Positions 1 through 8,770 are shown, counted from the first letter of the stretch. The stretch is 21,960 nt of DNA from Sphacelaria rigidula (GCA_964200075.2 CAXNAA020000370.1:1-21960); one strand, 5' to 3'. Numbers and translations: made by a program. Notes: generated by a model from the letters alone, not told the origin.

Positions 1-434
1 GTACATGAGGACCGGTCCTCGTTGCTCGCAGTAAATGACAAAACATATCATGGCTTCAAGTGCAGTATACTGCGCTGCGTGCGTGTGGAGACCCGTGTCC
101 CGGGGGCAGGATATGAAGAAGAGGCTTGATGATGTTTTGACGATTGTACCGATACGGTAGAACGGGCAAAAGACTACCTCCACCGTCGAAGAACAGATAC
201 GAAGACACTCATTTACATTTTCCACCCACAGCAACGGATAGGAACCCGATACCCAGGGACACAAAGACTTACGACGGACACGCACGAGTGTTCGCAACCA
301 TGAGTCCAGTACATTTGCACCGCAGAAACACCCATTGTACGGAACAGGGTCCAGAAACATCAACTGAAAAGGCATGAAATATTCATCCCCCCTCCTTCGT
401 GGGCAACAACGAAACAGGCAATACCCGCAGTGTA
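1..434. other. No gene recognised; left flank of the mariner-like element
   Basis: No domain or convincing reading frame was seen. A perfect 14-bp palindrome (GAGGACCGGTCCTC) lies at 7-20. Positions 330-359 resemble 1278-1307 on the other side of the element, in the same orientation (about 26 of 30 bases by eye), so related flanking sequence occurs on both sides of the insertion. The short open frame at 144-377 has no recognisable features. Confidence 0.5.
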
Positions 435-468
435 CTCCCTCTGGGCGGATGTATAATCAAGGTTCGGA
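435..468 (+). repeat. Left terminal inverted repeat of the mariner-like element
   Basis: 34-bp terminus starting CTCCCTCTGGGCGGAT directly after TA at 433-434. It pairs with 1137-1170, with two mismatches seen by eye. Confidence 0.88.
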
Positions 469-673
469 CCAAAAGCGGTCTAACTCGGGCATATAAAGGT
501 CTTTTTCCGAACCGTTTTTTTTGTTGTTTTTAGACCGTCGCTGCGGAACGCACAGAGCCGCTGTCTTGTAAAGGTCGCACCGAAAAGTCCATCACACCCC
601 AGCAGAAGTTGCTCGAAATCTCCACCCCAACTTTGGACCACCGCCCAAAAGCCTTCCCATCTGCTGGTGAGAC

Positions 674-907
674 ATGTCTGCTGCTGACAACACCTCTCAG
701 GGGCAAAAACGCAAGAATTTCGATGATCCAGAGAGAGAAGATATTCGGTACCTGTTGACGCGCAGCGTCGATGGGTTTCTGAAGCGTGGTCTACGGTGCC
801 CCAAACCGGGGATGATAATGAAATATCCCCCCCTTTTCGACAGGGGACTCTTCATTTTTTTGCGTCAAATGTCGTGCCCCATTCATACGGGGTATTCCGG
901 GTTGTGA
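674..907 (+). pseudogene. Truncated mariner-type transposase, N-terminal helix-turn-helix remnant
   Basis: The frame opens at 674 inside the TIR element. After about 13 residues it reads KRKNFDDPEREDIRYLLTRS and then VDGFLKRG. In pattern this resembles the start of mariner-type transposases, where a charged 'L(T/S)D.ER..I...L' helix and a '(S)VDGKL.KG' stretch open the DNA-binding region; the comparison is from memory. After roughly residue 40 the frame turns into G/C- and T-rich sequence without transposase features and stops at 905-907, so the rest of the DNA-binding region and the DDD/DDE catalytic core are missing. A second frame at about 1000-1060 reads PNLIGVVFAP, weakly like the region after the second catalytic Asp in plant mariners. 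If real, this would be an internal-deletion product. It cannot encode an active enzyme. Confidence 0.5.
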
Positions 908-1136
908 AACCCGTGACGGGGTTTGTTTATCCGTCGCTGGGTACAAAAAAGCTGGATCTCCACCGAAATGACTGACCAAGTGATTTTTACGCACAATCCC
1001 CCCCGCCCCAACCTCATCGGGGTTGTTTTTGCCCCAATGTCGTACCTGATCATATACAAACCTTGTCCGATGGTCCACAGTGCCCAGACGACCCGTTTGG
1101 GGCCATATCATACCAACCTTGCTTATATTCCATTTT

Positions 1137-1170
1137 TCCGAACCTTGCTTATAAATCCGCCCAGAGGGAG
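1137..1170 (-). repeat. Right terminal inverted repeat of the mariner-like element
   Basis: Reverse complement of 435-468 with two mismatches. It ends ATCCGCCCAGAGGGAG and is followed by TA at 1171-1172. Confidence 0.88.
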
Positions 1171-1840
1171 TAGTGGATACATAAGAGAAACGGAAGAAGT
1201 AAGGTAACAATCGACCAACAGTAGCGACCGATATCCCCCGAAACACGGGCAACCCCGGATTCAACATCACAGACATGACCCATTGTACAGAACGGGCTCC
1301 AGAAATAGCAGGACAGTTGAGCACACGACAACCGCAACGTGGTGTTCCTCCGGCTTCGCCGCCACGATCAGTAAATCGACCAGGATCGACAGCCAAGGTA
1401 CATGAGCACCGGCGATAGCTGTGTGCGTTGTGTAAGCTCATGGACTGAGCACGGTAGCAAATCTGGATCATGGACACTCTTCTTGAGTGAAATTGATGTC
1501 ACTTCAACAGATTACCTGATTTTCGCCGTCAAATGGTTAATGAAAAGCGGCGGGAAAACTTTGTCGTGTCGACTGACTGTTTCATGAGCATGATGCCGCT
1601 TCGATTTTCGAAAAAAAAAAAATGTTTCGTTTTCAGCCCGAAGAGCAACATGGATGATGAGTCTGTACGAAGGCTCAACACAAGGCATCGCAATCAAAAG
1701 TGAACCTGAGGAACTGACCGCCCCCGCAAACCAAGAACCCATATAGTGGCAACGAATTTGACCATTTGACCGCCATGATGGGTTATCTGTTGTTAAATCG
1801 GCATCAGTTACTTGGACTTCACAAAGTACAGCGTGGTCCA

Positions 1841-1873
1841 GATGACCTACCCTACCGGTCAAAGGATTAACCC
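1841..1873 (+). repeat. Short dispersed repeat, CGGTCAAAG core, copy 1
   Basis: Reads GATGACCTACCCTACCGGTC followed by AAAGGATTAACCC. Related cores occur at 2835-2862, 3001-3025 and 20078-20105. It looks somewhat like a tRNA A-box region (compare 'GCGGTCTAAGG' in some tRNAs), but no B box follows at tRNA spacing. Confidence 0.5.
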
Positions 1874-1888
1874 TTTTGCGACGAGATC

Positions 1889-1937
1889 CCCAGAAACATG
1901 TGATATGCACGCAGGGGCAAAACCACATGTTTCTGGG
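1889..1937. repeat. Hairpin: 14-bp perfect stem
   Basis: CCCAGAAACATGTG (1889-1902) is the reverse complement of CACATGTTTCTGGG (1924-1937), with a 21-nt loop. Its function is unknown. Confidence 0.7.
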
Positions 1938-2454
1938 ATTCCGTGTAACACAGAAGGGACGTCAACACAGGAAATTCTGTGGTGGTCGCCTTAGTTTTCA
2001 TCACGAGAGGGGTTCAGCGGTCCCTTTGGCTCGTCGACCCTGAAACCGAAGAAGAGAAGATGCGATTGAGAGTGAAAAGCGGTCAATTAGTCAATGAATC
2101 GTTTCAGTTCCGAAATGCCCCTCCACGAGGCTCAAGATGCTCTTGGTACTGTAGGAGCTTGCCACTGAGACCCTTGATACCCCTGAGCAAGGAGGTGACT
2201 TCAAATTTCCGAGAACTATCTGTCAACTACCGAGTGGTAAAGTCTACTGTGAGCAAGATATCGATGTGTAGCTGTATGCACACGTCAGTGCTAGAGGCGA
2301 AGAAAAGCACGCACGGAATGAAAAACTGGCTTCGTTGAAGCGAATAGTCAAAGCCACTCTCAACCAGCGCTCTACTCTCAATCTCACGAAAACATTGTAG
2401 TCGCTGTCCACTGTTGAACATGGTGTGAGATAAAATTCCAGATCGTGTGACTGC

Positions 2455-2524
2455 ACTGAGGTTCGAACCGACGACCCAACCGCCATAAGGTTTGGAGGTT
2501 ACCAACTGAGCCACCAGAGCGACC
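2455..2524 (-). repeat. tRNA-derived SINE head (A and B boxes), minus strand
   Basis: The reverse complement begins GGTCGCTCTGGTGGCTCAGT. It has an A box TGGCTCAGTTGG (complement of 2502-2513) and a B box GGTTCGAACC (2460-2469) at roughly tRNA spacing. The acceptor arm does not close: the 3' side lacks a complement to the 5' GGTCGCT, and the T stem is poor. This fits a decayed tRNA-derived SINE head better than a functional tRNA. The body would extend toward lower coordinates, but I cannot see its end. Confidence 0.6.
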
Positions 2525-2587
2525 TTCTGCCGACAAAATATGAACAATAGAAGCCGCCTCATGACGAAAAAACGCATGTATGGCAGA

Positions 2588-2612
2588 GCAGAAGCAGCAG
2601 CAACAACAACAG
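2588..2612 (+). repeat. Short imperfect CAG/CAA microsatellite
   Basis: About eight CAG/CAA-type triplets in a row. They produce short Gln or Ala/Gln runs in the open frames that cross it, which makes those frames look more protein-like than they are. Confidence 0.7.
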
Positions 2613-2740
2613 CAGTCCAGAGACAGGAAAAGGGAAGTACAGTCGAGACGATTCGACATGCGGGCAAGATCACAACATGCTTTCCGTGTGCGCCCAGATT
2701 GGACGGAGAGTCGTTCCGCACAACTTATCCAACTAGAGGT

Positions 2741-2945
2741 ATATCTCAAACTCGGCTCCCGGTGTCCTGGTTTATTCTCTGGCTCTGAGTTGTGTACTAT
2801 TTTTTCAAGTGAAAGTGATCGCGATCCATAGGAGGATCTGACCTGGCGGTCAAAGGGTCACATCATCTGATGAATCGGCATCACTTTCACCTGAAAAAAT
2901 AGAACAAAAAAAGCCAGGATACCGGGAGCCGAGTTTGAGATATCT
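2741..2945. repeat. Imperfect fold-back palindrome, about 205 bp
   Basis: The left arm (2741-2829) begins ATATCTCAAACTCGGCTCCC. The right arm (2869-2945) is its approximate inverse and ends GGGAGCCGAGTTTGAGATAT. The arms match closely over the outer 35 bases and over the inner block (TTTTTTCAAGTGAAAGTGAT against ATCACTTTCACCTGAAAAAA), with about 14 extra bases in the left arm. The roughly 40-nt centre carries the CGGTCAAAGGGT motif. This fits a fold-back or MITE-like insertion; no target duplication was identified. Confidence 0.75.
2835..2862 (+). repeat. CGGTCAAAGGGT-core repeat, copy 2 (in the fold-back centre)
   Basis: GATCTGACCTGGCGGTCAAA then GGGTCA. The upstream block TTTTTTCAAGTGAAAGTGAT (2800-2819) is also found upstream of copy 4 near 20045-20064, so the shared unit is longer than the core. 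Confidence 0.6.
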
Positions 2946-4510
2946 CCACTGAGCATGATTCTGATTCAATTTTCAAGTGACCTGTAAACGGCAAGAGGTG
3001 GCATCTCCGACGGTCAAAGGGTCACGAAGAGACCCCGTTTCTCTCAAAGCAAGTGAAAAAGTGCACCTGTCTCAGAGCCTGGGAACGATTTTGACAGTCC
3101 TGTGTGCGGTGTGACATGGACGCACGGAGGGTCTACCGCGATGGCGAGGAAAGAAGGCGGAAAACACCATACAGAGCACTGCCGTGGAAGCGATGCTCCC
3201 GAAACCTCCTGAAGGGGAATCATGCAATGCTGCTTTGTCAGAGCTTGAGAGAACGAAATGACCCCGTTTCGGTGTACTCTAAAATCAAGTAAGAGTAACT
3301 GCTCACCTCTCTGAGCCCACTCGTTCTCGTGAACAAATGAAGAAGATTTTTTTTTCCAATTTCCACCTAGTCATGGCGCTAGAGCTGAACAACTGTGTAT
3401 TTTGGCCCAATGACAGTCGATAGAATTCCCCTGATGAACGAGGTGCTTACTCCGTATCACCCCAACAACACCACTTGAGGATTGTGCCATGGGCGCGACC
3501 TGTTTTCTTTTCCCAATATCTATCAACCCTGGGGCATTCGAGGGCTAAGGGAAAATTATATACGATAAAAACAAGATTAAAACGTACCCAAATACGAAAA
3601 ATGCTCAACCGAGCTTTGCATAGCATATAGGGGGATGAACCAATCTCGATCGCTCGCGTGAACATCTTTACAAACTCATATTTTTTAGTTTTGCGCATCC
3701 ATCGCTCTAGAGCCGAAAAGCAATGTGTTTTGAACCATAAACGGTCAAGAACACCCCGTCAACTCAGCCCGTAAGTCGTTCAAGACAGAGCGCAGAGATC
3801 ATTATTGTTCCGGAATATGAGGCGGATACTTAGTTTCTTCTCATCCCCAAACTTCGGGGTCAAACGTTCACTTGGATGAGCGGTGGCACGTGAAAAACTG
3901 TTGAAAATCGTCAACTACGAGAAAACTGAAAAAATCCCCTACTTCAGCTGCCAGCTACTATATGCTACCCATCTCTCCGGAGCATGGTGATCGATGGTGT
4001 GGAGTTTTTGTTTCAACTGCCACCAGTTTCCTCAGTATTGTGGTACGTGGGTCGTACCTTCATGTGATATCTGGCGGCTGCATTTTTCGAGCCGAACTTC
4101 AATAATGGCAGCTGACCTGACGTTCCTCGTTCTGTATATTCAACAGTACAGCAACGGCGGGCGATTGAGTCTTCCGTTCCGCCGATGACTCGTTTCATAA
4201 TCATAGCTTGATGAGATGCGTCGTATTGATACATGATCATCCAACCTTGCTTAATGTCATAACAAGCCATGACCAAGGAGAGTCTTCAAACGGAGCATTA
4301 TTGAAGGCAAAGGTGTACATGGGAAACCTGAAGGAACCACATTAAAAGCAAGGGGGGTGGTATGATATGCAAGCACTCAACAAGTCAGATCTCTCGACTT
4401 CCAAGCTGTTTGACATTTCTACAGCATAAAGTTGAGATACACAACTTCGATCTAGCTATGCAGTCCGCAGCATCGAATCGCTGAATTGCTGAATCCTACC
4501 ACCGCATGAT
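2946..4510. other. Gene-poor stretch; no supported gene
   Basis: It contains a further CGGTCAAAGGGTCAC core (3001-3025). Segments at about 3371-3435 and 3703-3768 resemble each other loosely in the same orientation ('GCTAGAGC(T/C)GAA..' then 'TGTGT(A/T)TTT(T/G)G'), possibly an old duplication. Open frames of 62-87 codons occur at 3104-3292 (+), 3447-3698 (-), 3994-4188 (+) and 4013-4276 (-). None has a motif I recognise. Confidence 0.4.
3001..3025 (+). repeat. CGGTCAAAGGGTCAC-core repeat, copy 3
   Basis: GCATCTCCGACGGTCAAAGG then GTCAC. It shares an 11-base core plus GTCAC with copy 2, about 160 bp upstream. Confidence 0.5.
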
Positions 4511-4660
4511 GAGGCAACGCCATGCTTGCTTCACACACCACGCAGAGACTACAGTACTTTTGTCCTTGCTCACGTGAGGAGCCAACACTATGCCTGCTTT
4601 GCACACCATGCAGCGGTTGCTGTACCCTCTATACCTGCCGTGCGGTGCAGCTCGAATGAA
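4511..4660 (+). repeat. Diverged tandem duplication, period about 68 bp
   Basis: Units at about 4511-4557 and 4576-4626 share CAAC(G/A)C(C/T)ATGC(T/C)TGCTT followed by CACACCA(C/T)GCAG. A third, shorter relative (GAAGCAACACTG) lies near 4656. The open frame at 4526-4900 (124 codons) crosses this repeat. Its second half, after about residue 63, looks protein-like but matches nothing I recognise. Confidence 0.55.
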
Positions 4661-5075
4661 GCAACACTGTTCTTCTTTTTCACACACAGTCGGATTCAGC
4701 AAGGTCCGCTAGATTTGAAATGGTATTCCCTTATTCGCGTATCCGGTGAAATGTCACCCTTTCGGCTTTACGACACGCTACCGTTCATGATTTGTGACGA
4801 TGCTATTGAGGATGGCTGTATCGTATACGGTCTGCACTATTTGCTGGGTGCTACAATTGTCCCACCCGTAAATCACAGATCCATTTGCAGTGCGCTTTAG
4901 CAGTCGAAAAAATCCAAAGAAGGAAGAGGAACCGGCTAATTGTGAATTTTTACCTCGACAATGTATTCAGGCTGAAAGTTATGAGTGTTTTTACGTTTTC
5001 TGAGGTGACAAACAGCGGCGAATGACCGTCGAACGTCAGACGTAGGACTACGCATGCCGAAGATTGTGAGGTGTC

Positions 5076-5116
5076 ACCTCTGCTATGTACCGTTAACCGG
5101 AGTACATAGTAGAGGT
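5076..5116. repeat. Hairpin: 15-bp stem, 11-nt loop
   Basis: ACCTCTGCTATGTAC (5076-5090) is the reverse complement of GTACATAGTAGAGGT (5102-5116) except at one position, which would be a G-U pair in RNA. No T-run follows, so it does not resemble a simple terminator. Confidence 0.7.
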
Positions 5117-6097
5117 ACGCGTGATTTATCTTCAATGATGTGGCCACTACACCAGAACAGCAGGAGTGATCCAAATACGATTATCTTCACAGCAAAAGGG
5201 TCCACCGAGATTTTTCCTGTGACGTCGAGTACCGAATGTATGTGATACACTCATCAAACGCTTGCCCCCGACTGCTGCACTCCACGCACAACCTTGTTGC
5301 GTGACTGAGGGCGCCTGATGCCGTTAATCTTGCCGTCCGCTACTGCGCGAGGCTGTGTTGTCTGATGCCGAAATGCTGCCCTGTAAAATGTGGGTAAACT
5401 GTGCTGTACTCTGTATGCCATTCTACCGTACTCAGAAATTGCGAGGTTAGACGGGACCAAAACGAGTATTCAGCGTATCTTCTCTTGGGGGCGCGGGTCA
5501 TCGGTGCACTCTCTGCATTATTTTCAGAGAAAATCAGGGTAGCTCCCATATGGCCTATCCTATCTCCGATGATGAAAGGGGGGGGTATCCGTCACGCACC
5601 CATGCGCCAACACCGCCACAATACAGGGGGTTAGGGCATGCCGGTGCGATGGCTCTGGGCTATGAGCTATTTTACCACGACTCGTGTCGGAAATTAGAGT
5701 CGATCGTTTAGTTTTTGTTTTACACACCCCATGTGTGACAGCCCTGGACCGGAACACCGTTCTTTCCACTATCAAGTGGAAGAATTGCAACCAAGCGTAC
5801 TTGTAGGAGATGCGACTCGAGTTGTGCCAACCGTTCGAAGCATTCCGGGGCCGGAGACAGCTATTGTCGTCATGGAGTTGGTCGAGTCATTCATCTCTTC
5901 AGCTTCAGTGACAACTTTAATCTTGGAATGCACGACTGTGATGGTGAGCTCTTCCAGCTGGGAGGAACTCATTGTTCTCTTGTTGAGCGGAGCTGCTTGT
6001 TTCACTGAGTTCGCTTCCGTCTCGGCCGTACAGGTGGGCACACCTTATCGGAAGAGACGAGCATACGTAGTCGCAGTGTTAGCTAGCTGTAGACGAA
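5117..6097. other. Unassigned stretch upstream of the retroelement remnant
   Basis: A 226-codon plus-strand frame starts at 5731 and runs to 6411, overlapped by an 89-codon minus-strand frame (5772-6041). Neither shows a protease, reverse transcriptase or zinc-knuckle motif. In particular I do not see the YxDD box of a reverse transcriptase. This may be further decayed retroelement sequence or unrelated DNA. No long terminal repeat was located. Confidence 0.35.
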
Positions 6098-7592
6098 ATG
6101 TGCAACTGCAAGCGTGGAAGCGATGTCTTCAAGCGTACGCTGTCTCCTGTCCCCCGTTGGGACATATGTTGGGTTGGACAAAAACCTACTGTTTGGGGCC
6201 GACGGGACAAGGTAGGTCGATTCACACGCTCGAGGAACCTATGTCCACGTTGTCTAGGTCTCGTTTGGCGAGAGGTGAACCGAGACGCGAGGGATTCACA
6301 CCTCACGAGGCCGACGCGGGGTGCTGGGAAGAAGCAGTCGAACTGGGGAGTCGATTTCGTGAGAGTAGCTTCGACTCCCGACTGTCACGACACATCGTCC
6401 ACAGTCAATGACGATGCGATGCCGGAGATTGTGGCGAGTTTCGTTCACCCTTAGATGATGAAGGCAGTTCTGGCCAGTTTCAAGGCTGAAGGTTTGTTGA
6501 ACCCGACCCAGATTCGAAGTCACGTGAGTGGAGGTCTGAGTATATTGGCAGCGCTGTGACTACATGCCGAGGCGGGTGTGCAGGGAGATGGGGAAGCCGC
6601 TGTTACCTGTTCGTCGACTCGAGATTACAACCAGGAGTCCGGTCAAGACGAGTGTAGTGAGGAAGTTTCGCCTGAAGAGCCGCAGTTGCGAGGTGAAAGT
6701 GGACCCAAAACAGTTCTCGATCAGACGAGAGCGGTTTTGTTGCACAACCTGTGGCTAGCGCAGTTCCAAGAACGGGGCTCGCGGCTTGAGCACGTCAAAG
6801 ATACATTACTTCAGAAGGGTCGAAGTGAGAAGACCAAGCAGGAGCAGGCAGCGTATGTTCTAGATGATGAGCCTATCGTGGCATAGATCACCTAGAGCAC
6901 CAGCTAAATTGGCTCTTCCACGCAGTTTGGTGCCCGGCTTGCTGGCATTAGCGCACATAACGTACGGGCATGCTGGGGTGATGAGAACAACCGCGTGATC
7001 AGGGCACGATATGAGTGGCGCAGCCTCTTTGCTGACACTCAACTCACGAATATGCACCGTCTTGCATGGGACGTGATGGAGATGGATGTATCCAGATGTG
7101 AATCTCCACTGCGAGGAACAGGTGCCTGTTGATGGTAGACAGGACGACCAAGTTCCTCTTAGTTTTCCCACCAGTGGCCAACATCACCTGACCTGTAGCT
7201 AAGTGCCTACTTCAGCTTTTCTTGACGTCTCCGGATCCCAAATTTCATTTGGGGTGACGCTTCTGGAGAGTTCACTTCGGAAGTAGTCAACCATACGTGC
7301 CAGTAAACGACGGTGAAGCTAGATCATGGTCCAGCTGATCATCCTCGCGGTCAAGGTGCAGTAGGAAGGGGCGGGGTGTGGCTACACGTTATCTTGGCCG
7401 AGATATGCAAGTAGTGACCTAAAAGCTGTGACGACTTCGTAGATCCCGCAGGTATGGGCTCATCACACTACCCCCGATCCGTCACTGCCACACAACCCCA
7501 CGCCGTTCGAGCTGCTTTTCGGGCGCGAGCCTCGCGCCCAACTAGACGATGTGTCACCGGAAGTAGAGTCGCCCCCATTGAATCTGAAGTGA
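6098..7592 (+). pseudogene. Degenerate Ty3/gypsy-type pol remnant (pre-integrase linker and integrase)
   Basis: One frame runs from 6098 to 6886 with in-frame stops at 6452 and 6557. It ends in the segment AAYVLDDEPIVA, typical of the linker before gypsy integrases. The reading then changes frame. From 6891 it gives APAKLALPRSLVPGLLALAH and then TYGHAGVMRT, the His-His half of the H2C2 zinc-binding domain. From 6995 it gives VIRARYEWRSLFADT and VSRCE, the Cys half with only one Cys left. From 7114 it gives MVDRTTKFL. From 7253 it gives GDASGEFTSEVVNHTC and ADHPRGQGAVGR. From 7455 it gives TPFELLFGREPRAQLD, then a stop at 7590. At least four frame changes and several stops make it non-functional. 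The stretch expected to carry the first catalytic Asp is missing between about 7100 and 7114, and Gly stands where the catalytic Glu is expected after 'GQGAV'. Catalytically it is dead twice over. Confidence 0.82.
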
Positions 7593-7856
7593 AGATCAAG
7601 ATTCCAAATGCAGCGGGTCTGAGAGGGGAGGGTTGGCATCGGAAGCGGGTAACGACCGCGACAACGATTTCGCGTGTTGATTGAATACGTTGGGGAAGAA
7701 TCAAGGGTTTCTTCCGGTGGATATTCTCCACGCAACGTTTACATCATTCAAGGGTTTCTCGTGCCAAAGGCAAAAACTTTCAGCTACCGTGCCTTATTAT
7801 ACAAGTATCGTGATACGTGGTAGGTGCATGATGCGATGCGTTCTCATGCTTGACGG
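7593..7856. other. Region just downstream of the integrase remnant
   Basis: Possibly still retroelement-derived. A frame reading QRFRVLIEYVGEES (about 7664-7705) continues with no recognisable motif. An open frame at 7681-8037 (118 codons) runs into the dispersed repeat at 7857 and is probably not a gene. No polypurine tract or LTR was recognised. Confidence 0.3.
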
Positions 7857-7973
7857 GCTGCATACTGGAATCAAGTTTTTGCTGTATGATGTGCTGCATA
7901 AGGTGGTGGTACTGGTCAAAAATAAAATTCATTGCCTGAAAATAGTGTTTGCGCTGAATTCGACTCGTACCTA
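7857..7973 (+). repeat. Dispersed repeat family R1, copy C (3' part)
   Basis: It starts GCATACTGGAATCAAGTTTT and ends near GTGTTTGCGCTGAATTCGAC then TCGTACC. The same ordered blocks (CATACT..AATCAAGT, then (A/G)TGTTTG(C/T)GCTG, then CCGTACC or TCGTACC) occur in copy B (to 16866, plus) and copy A (to 13628, minus). Only about 117 bp of the 3' part is recognisable here. Confidence 0.6.
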
Positions 7974-8490
7974 TGAACGCACAGCTGGGGAGAATTGTTT
8001 CGCCGGCCACTCATTGTTTATTCTCATAACGGTTTGAACACCTCCGTACTTCCCTAGATATTGACAAATACCGCCCGAGGCCAGCCTGCGTAATGCATTT
8101 TTGACACCTAGTTCGTCTGGGCAAACTACCGCACGCAGCGAGTGTGAGGTTGTGAGAACAACCTTGGAACAACTGCAATATATTACATATGTGAAAGGAA
8201 CAGTATAATCGACACTTTATCGCAACATGAAGTGCGACGAGGGGGGGGCGGGCTTCGTGGGTGCTATTGTGTGTACCACGCCACTCGCGCAGACCAGCTA
8301 CATGATGTTGAGAGATTCTACTTTTGTGGCAATACATGGCTTGATACGTCCCCAAGGCAGCGCACGTGACGTTAAGATAATCAGAGTTATACTGGAAAAG
8401 GCTTCGCAGGTTCGCCCATACATCGCCAAAGGATCACCTTGAATAAAGTTCGATAACGTGCTGGAAGCATTGACTTCAAAACCCGCTTGA
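7974..8490. other. No supported gene
   Basis: Small open frames at 8011-8355 (-) and 8227-8442 (+) have no recognised motif. The plus frame lies just before the copia-like fragment, in a position where a retroelement pol could continue, but its sequence (for example DVKIIRVILEKASQ) is at best faintly like the pre-RNase H region. Confidence 0.35.
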
Positions 8491-8646
8491 CTTGAATTTA
8501 GTACGAACTGTGCCCACGCAAATACGTTCTGGATGTCGCTGTGCTGGTTTCAATTGCAGGGATCTCCTGTGCTAGGTAGTCTATTGAAACAAAAGATATG
8601 CATGATCAATCAGTCACAAGAAATCCATCTTGCAAGGCATGACTGA
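8491..8646 (+). pseudogene. Probable Ty1/copia RNase H fragment
   Basis: An open frame without a start codon runs from 8491 to the stop at 8644-8646. It reads WFQLQGSPVLGSLLKQK and then SQEIHLA. Copia RNase H domains carry, in this order, a 'D(A)DWA.D...R.S..G(Y/F).F.L' block, a '(G)(S/A)PVSW.SK(K/R)Q' block and an 'ALS..EAEY.AL' block. The order and spacing here match, with FS..CAHANT at the first block, but most catalytic acidic residues are absent. About 51 codons survive. The call rests on remembered family patterns and could be chance; a translated search would settle it. Confidence 0.45.
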
Positions 8647-8770
8647 ATTATATCCATGCCCCGAATCAAACAACGCACGCCAGAAGTTGGACAACCTCAA
8701 AGTTACCGGGACGTTAAGGGGTACTTGACTAGCTTCTATAGCGCCCGTACTTCAACACTGACTGCACAGT

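Larger units (their letters stand above)
435..1170 (+). mobile_element. Tc1/mariner-like DNA transposon, non-autonomous remnant with 34-bp TIRs and TA flanks
   Basis: The left end (435-468) and the reverse complement of the right end (1137-1170) agree at about 32 of 34 positions. Both begin CTCCCTCTGGGCGGAT. The dinucleotide TA lies immediately outside each end (433-434 and 1171-1172), as expected for the target duplication of Tc1/mariner elements. The CTCCC-type terminus also recalls plant mariner and Stowaway ends; that link is from general knowledge. At 736 bp the element is too short for a full mariner transposase, usually over 300 residues. It keeps an ATG at 674 followed by a transposase-like N-terminus, and possibly a scrap of a later region near 1000-1060. 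A TATAAA lies at 492-497, upstream of that ATG. A second copy of the subterminal 'accttgcttat' motif sits just inside the right TIR. It reads as an internally deleted derivative of a full-length element. Confidence 0.85.
1171..2454. other. Gene-poor stretch; no supported gene
   Basis: Several overlapping open frames exist on both strands but none shows a recognisable motif. The stretch holds the right-hand copy of the flanking repeat (1278-1307), an A-run at 1610-1621, a 14-bp-stem hairpin (1889-1937) and one copy of the CGGTCAAAG-core repeat (1841-1873). The minus-strand frame at 2227-2721 runs through a tRNA-derived repeat and is therefore probably not a gene. Confidence 0.45.

Noticed and set aside
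517-531. Bacterial-type terminator or promoter elements near T-runs
   Set aside because: The whole window has eukaryotic repeat structure; the T-rich run lies inside the mariner-like element and no stem precedes it.
2455-2524. Functional tRNA gene on the minus strand
   Set aside because: A and B boxes are good but the acceptor stem cannot pair and the T stem is poor; a SINE head fits better.
2227-2721. 164-codon minus-strand ORF as a gene
   Set aside because: It runs through a tRNA-derived repeat and a CAG/CAA microsatellite and has no recognisable domain.
5731-6411. 226-codon ORF as a real gene
   Set aside because: No domain, overlapped by open frames on both strands, and partly in conflict with the retroelement frame that starts at 6098.
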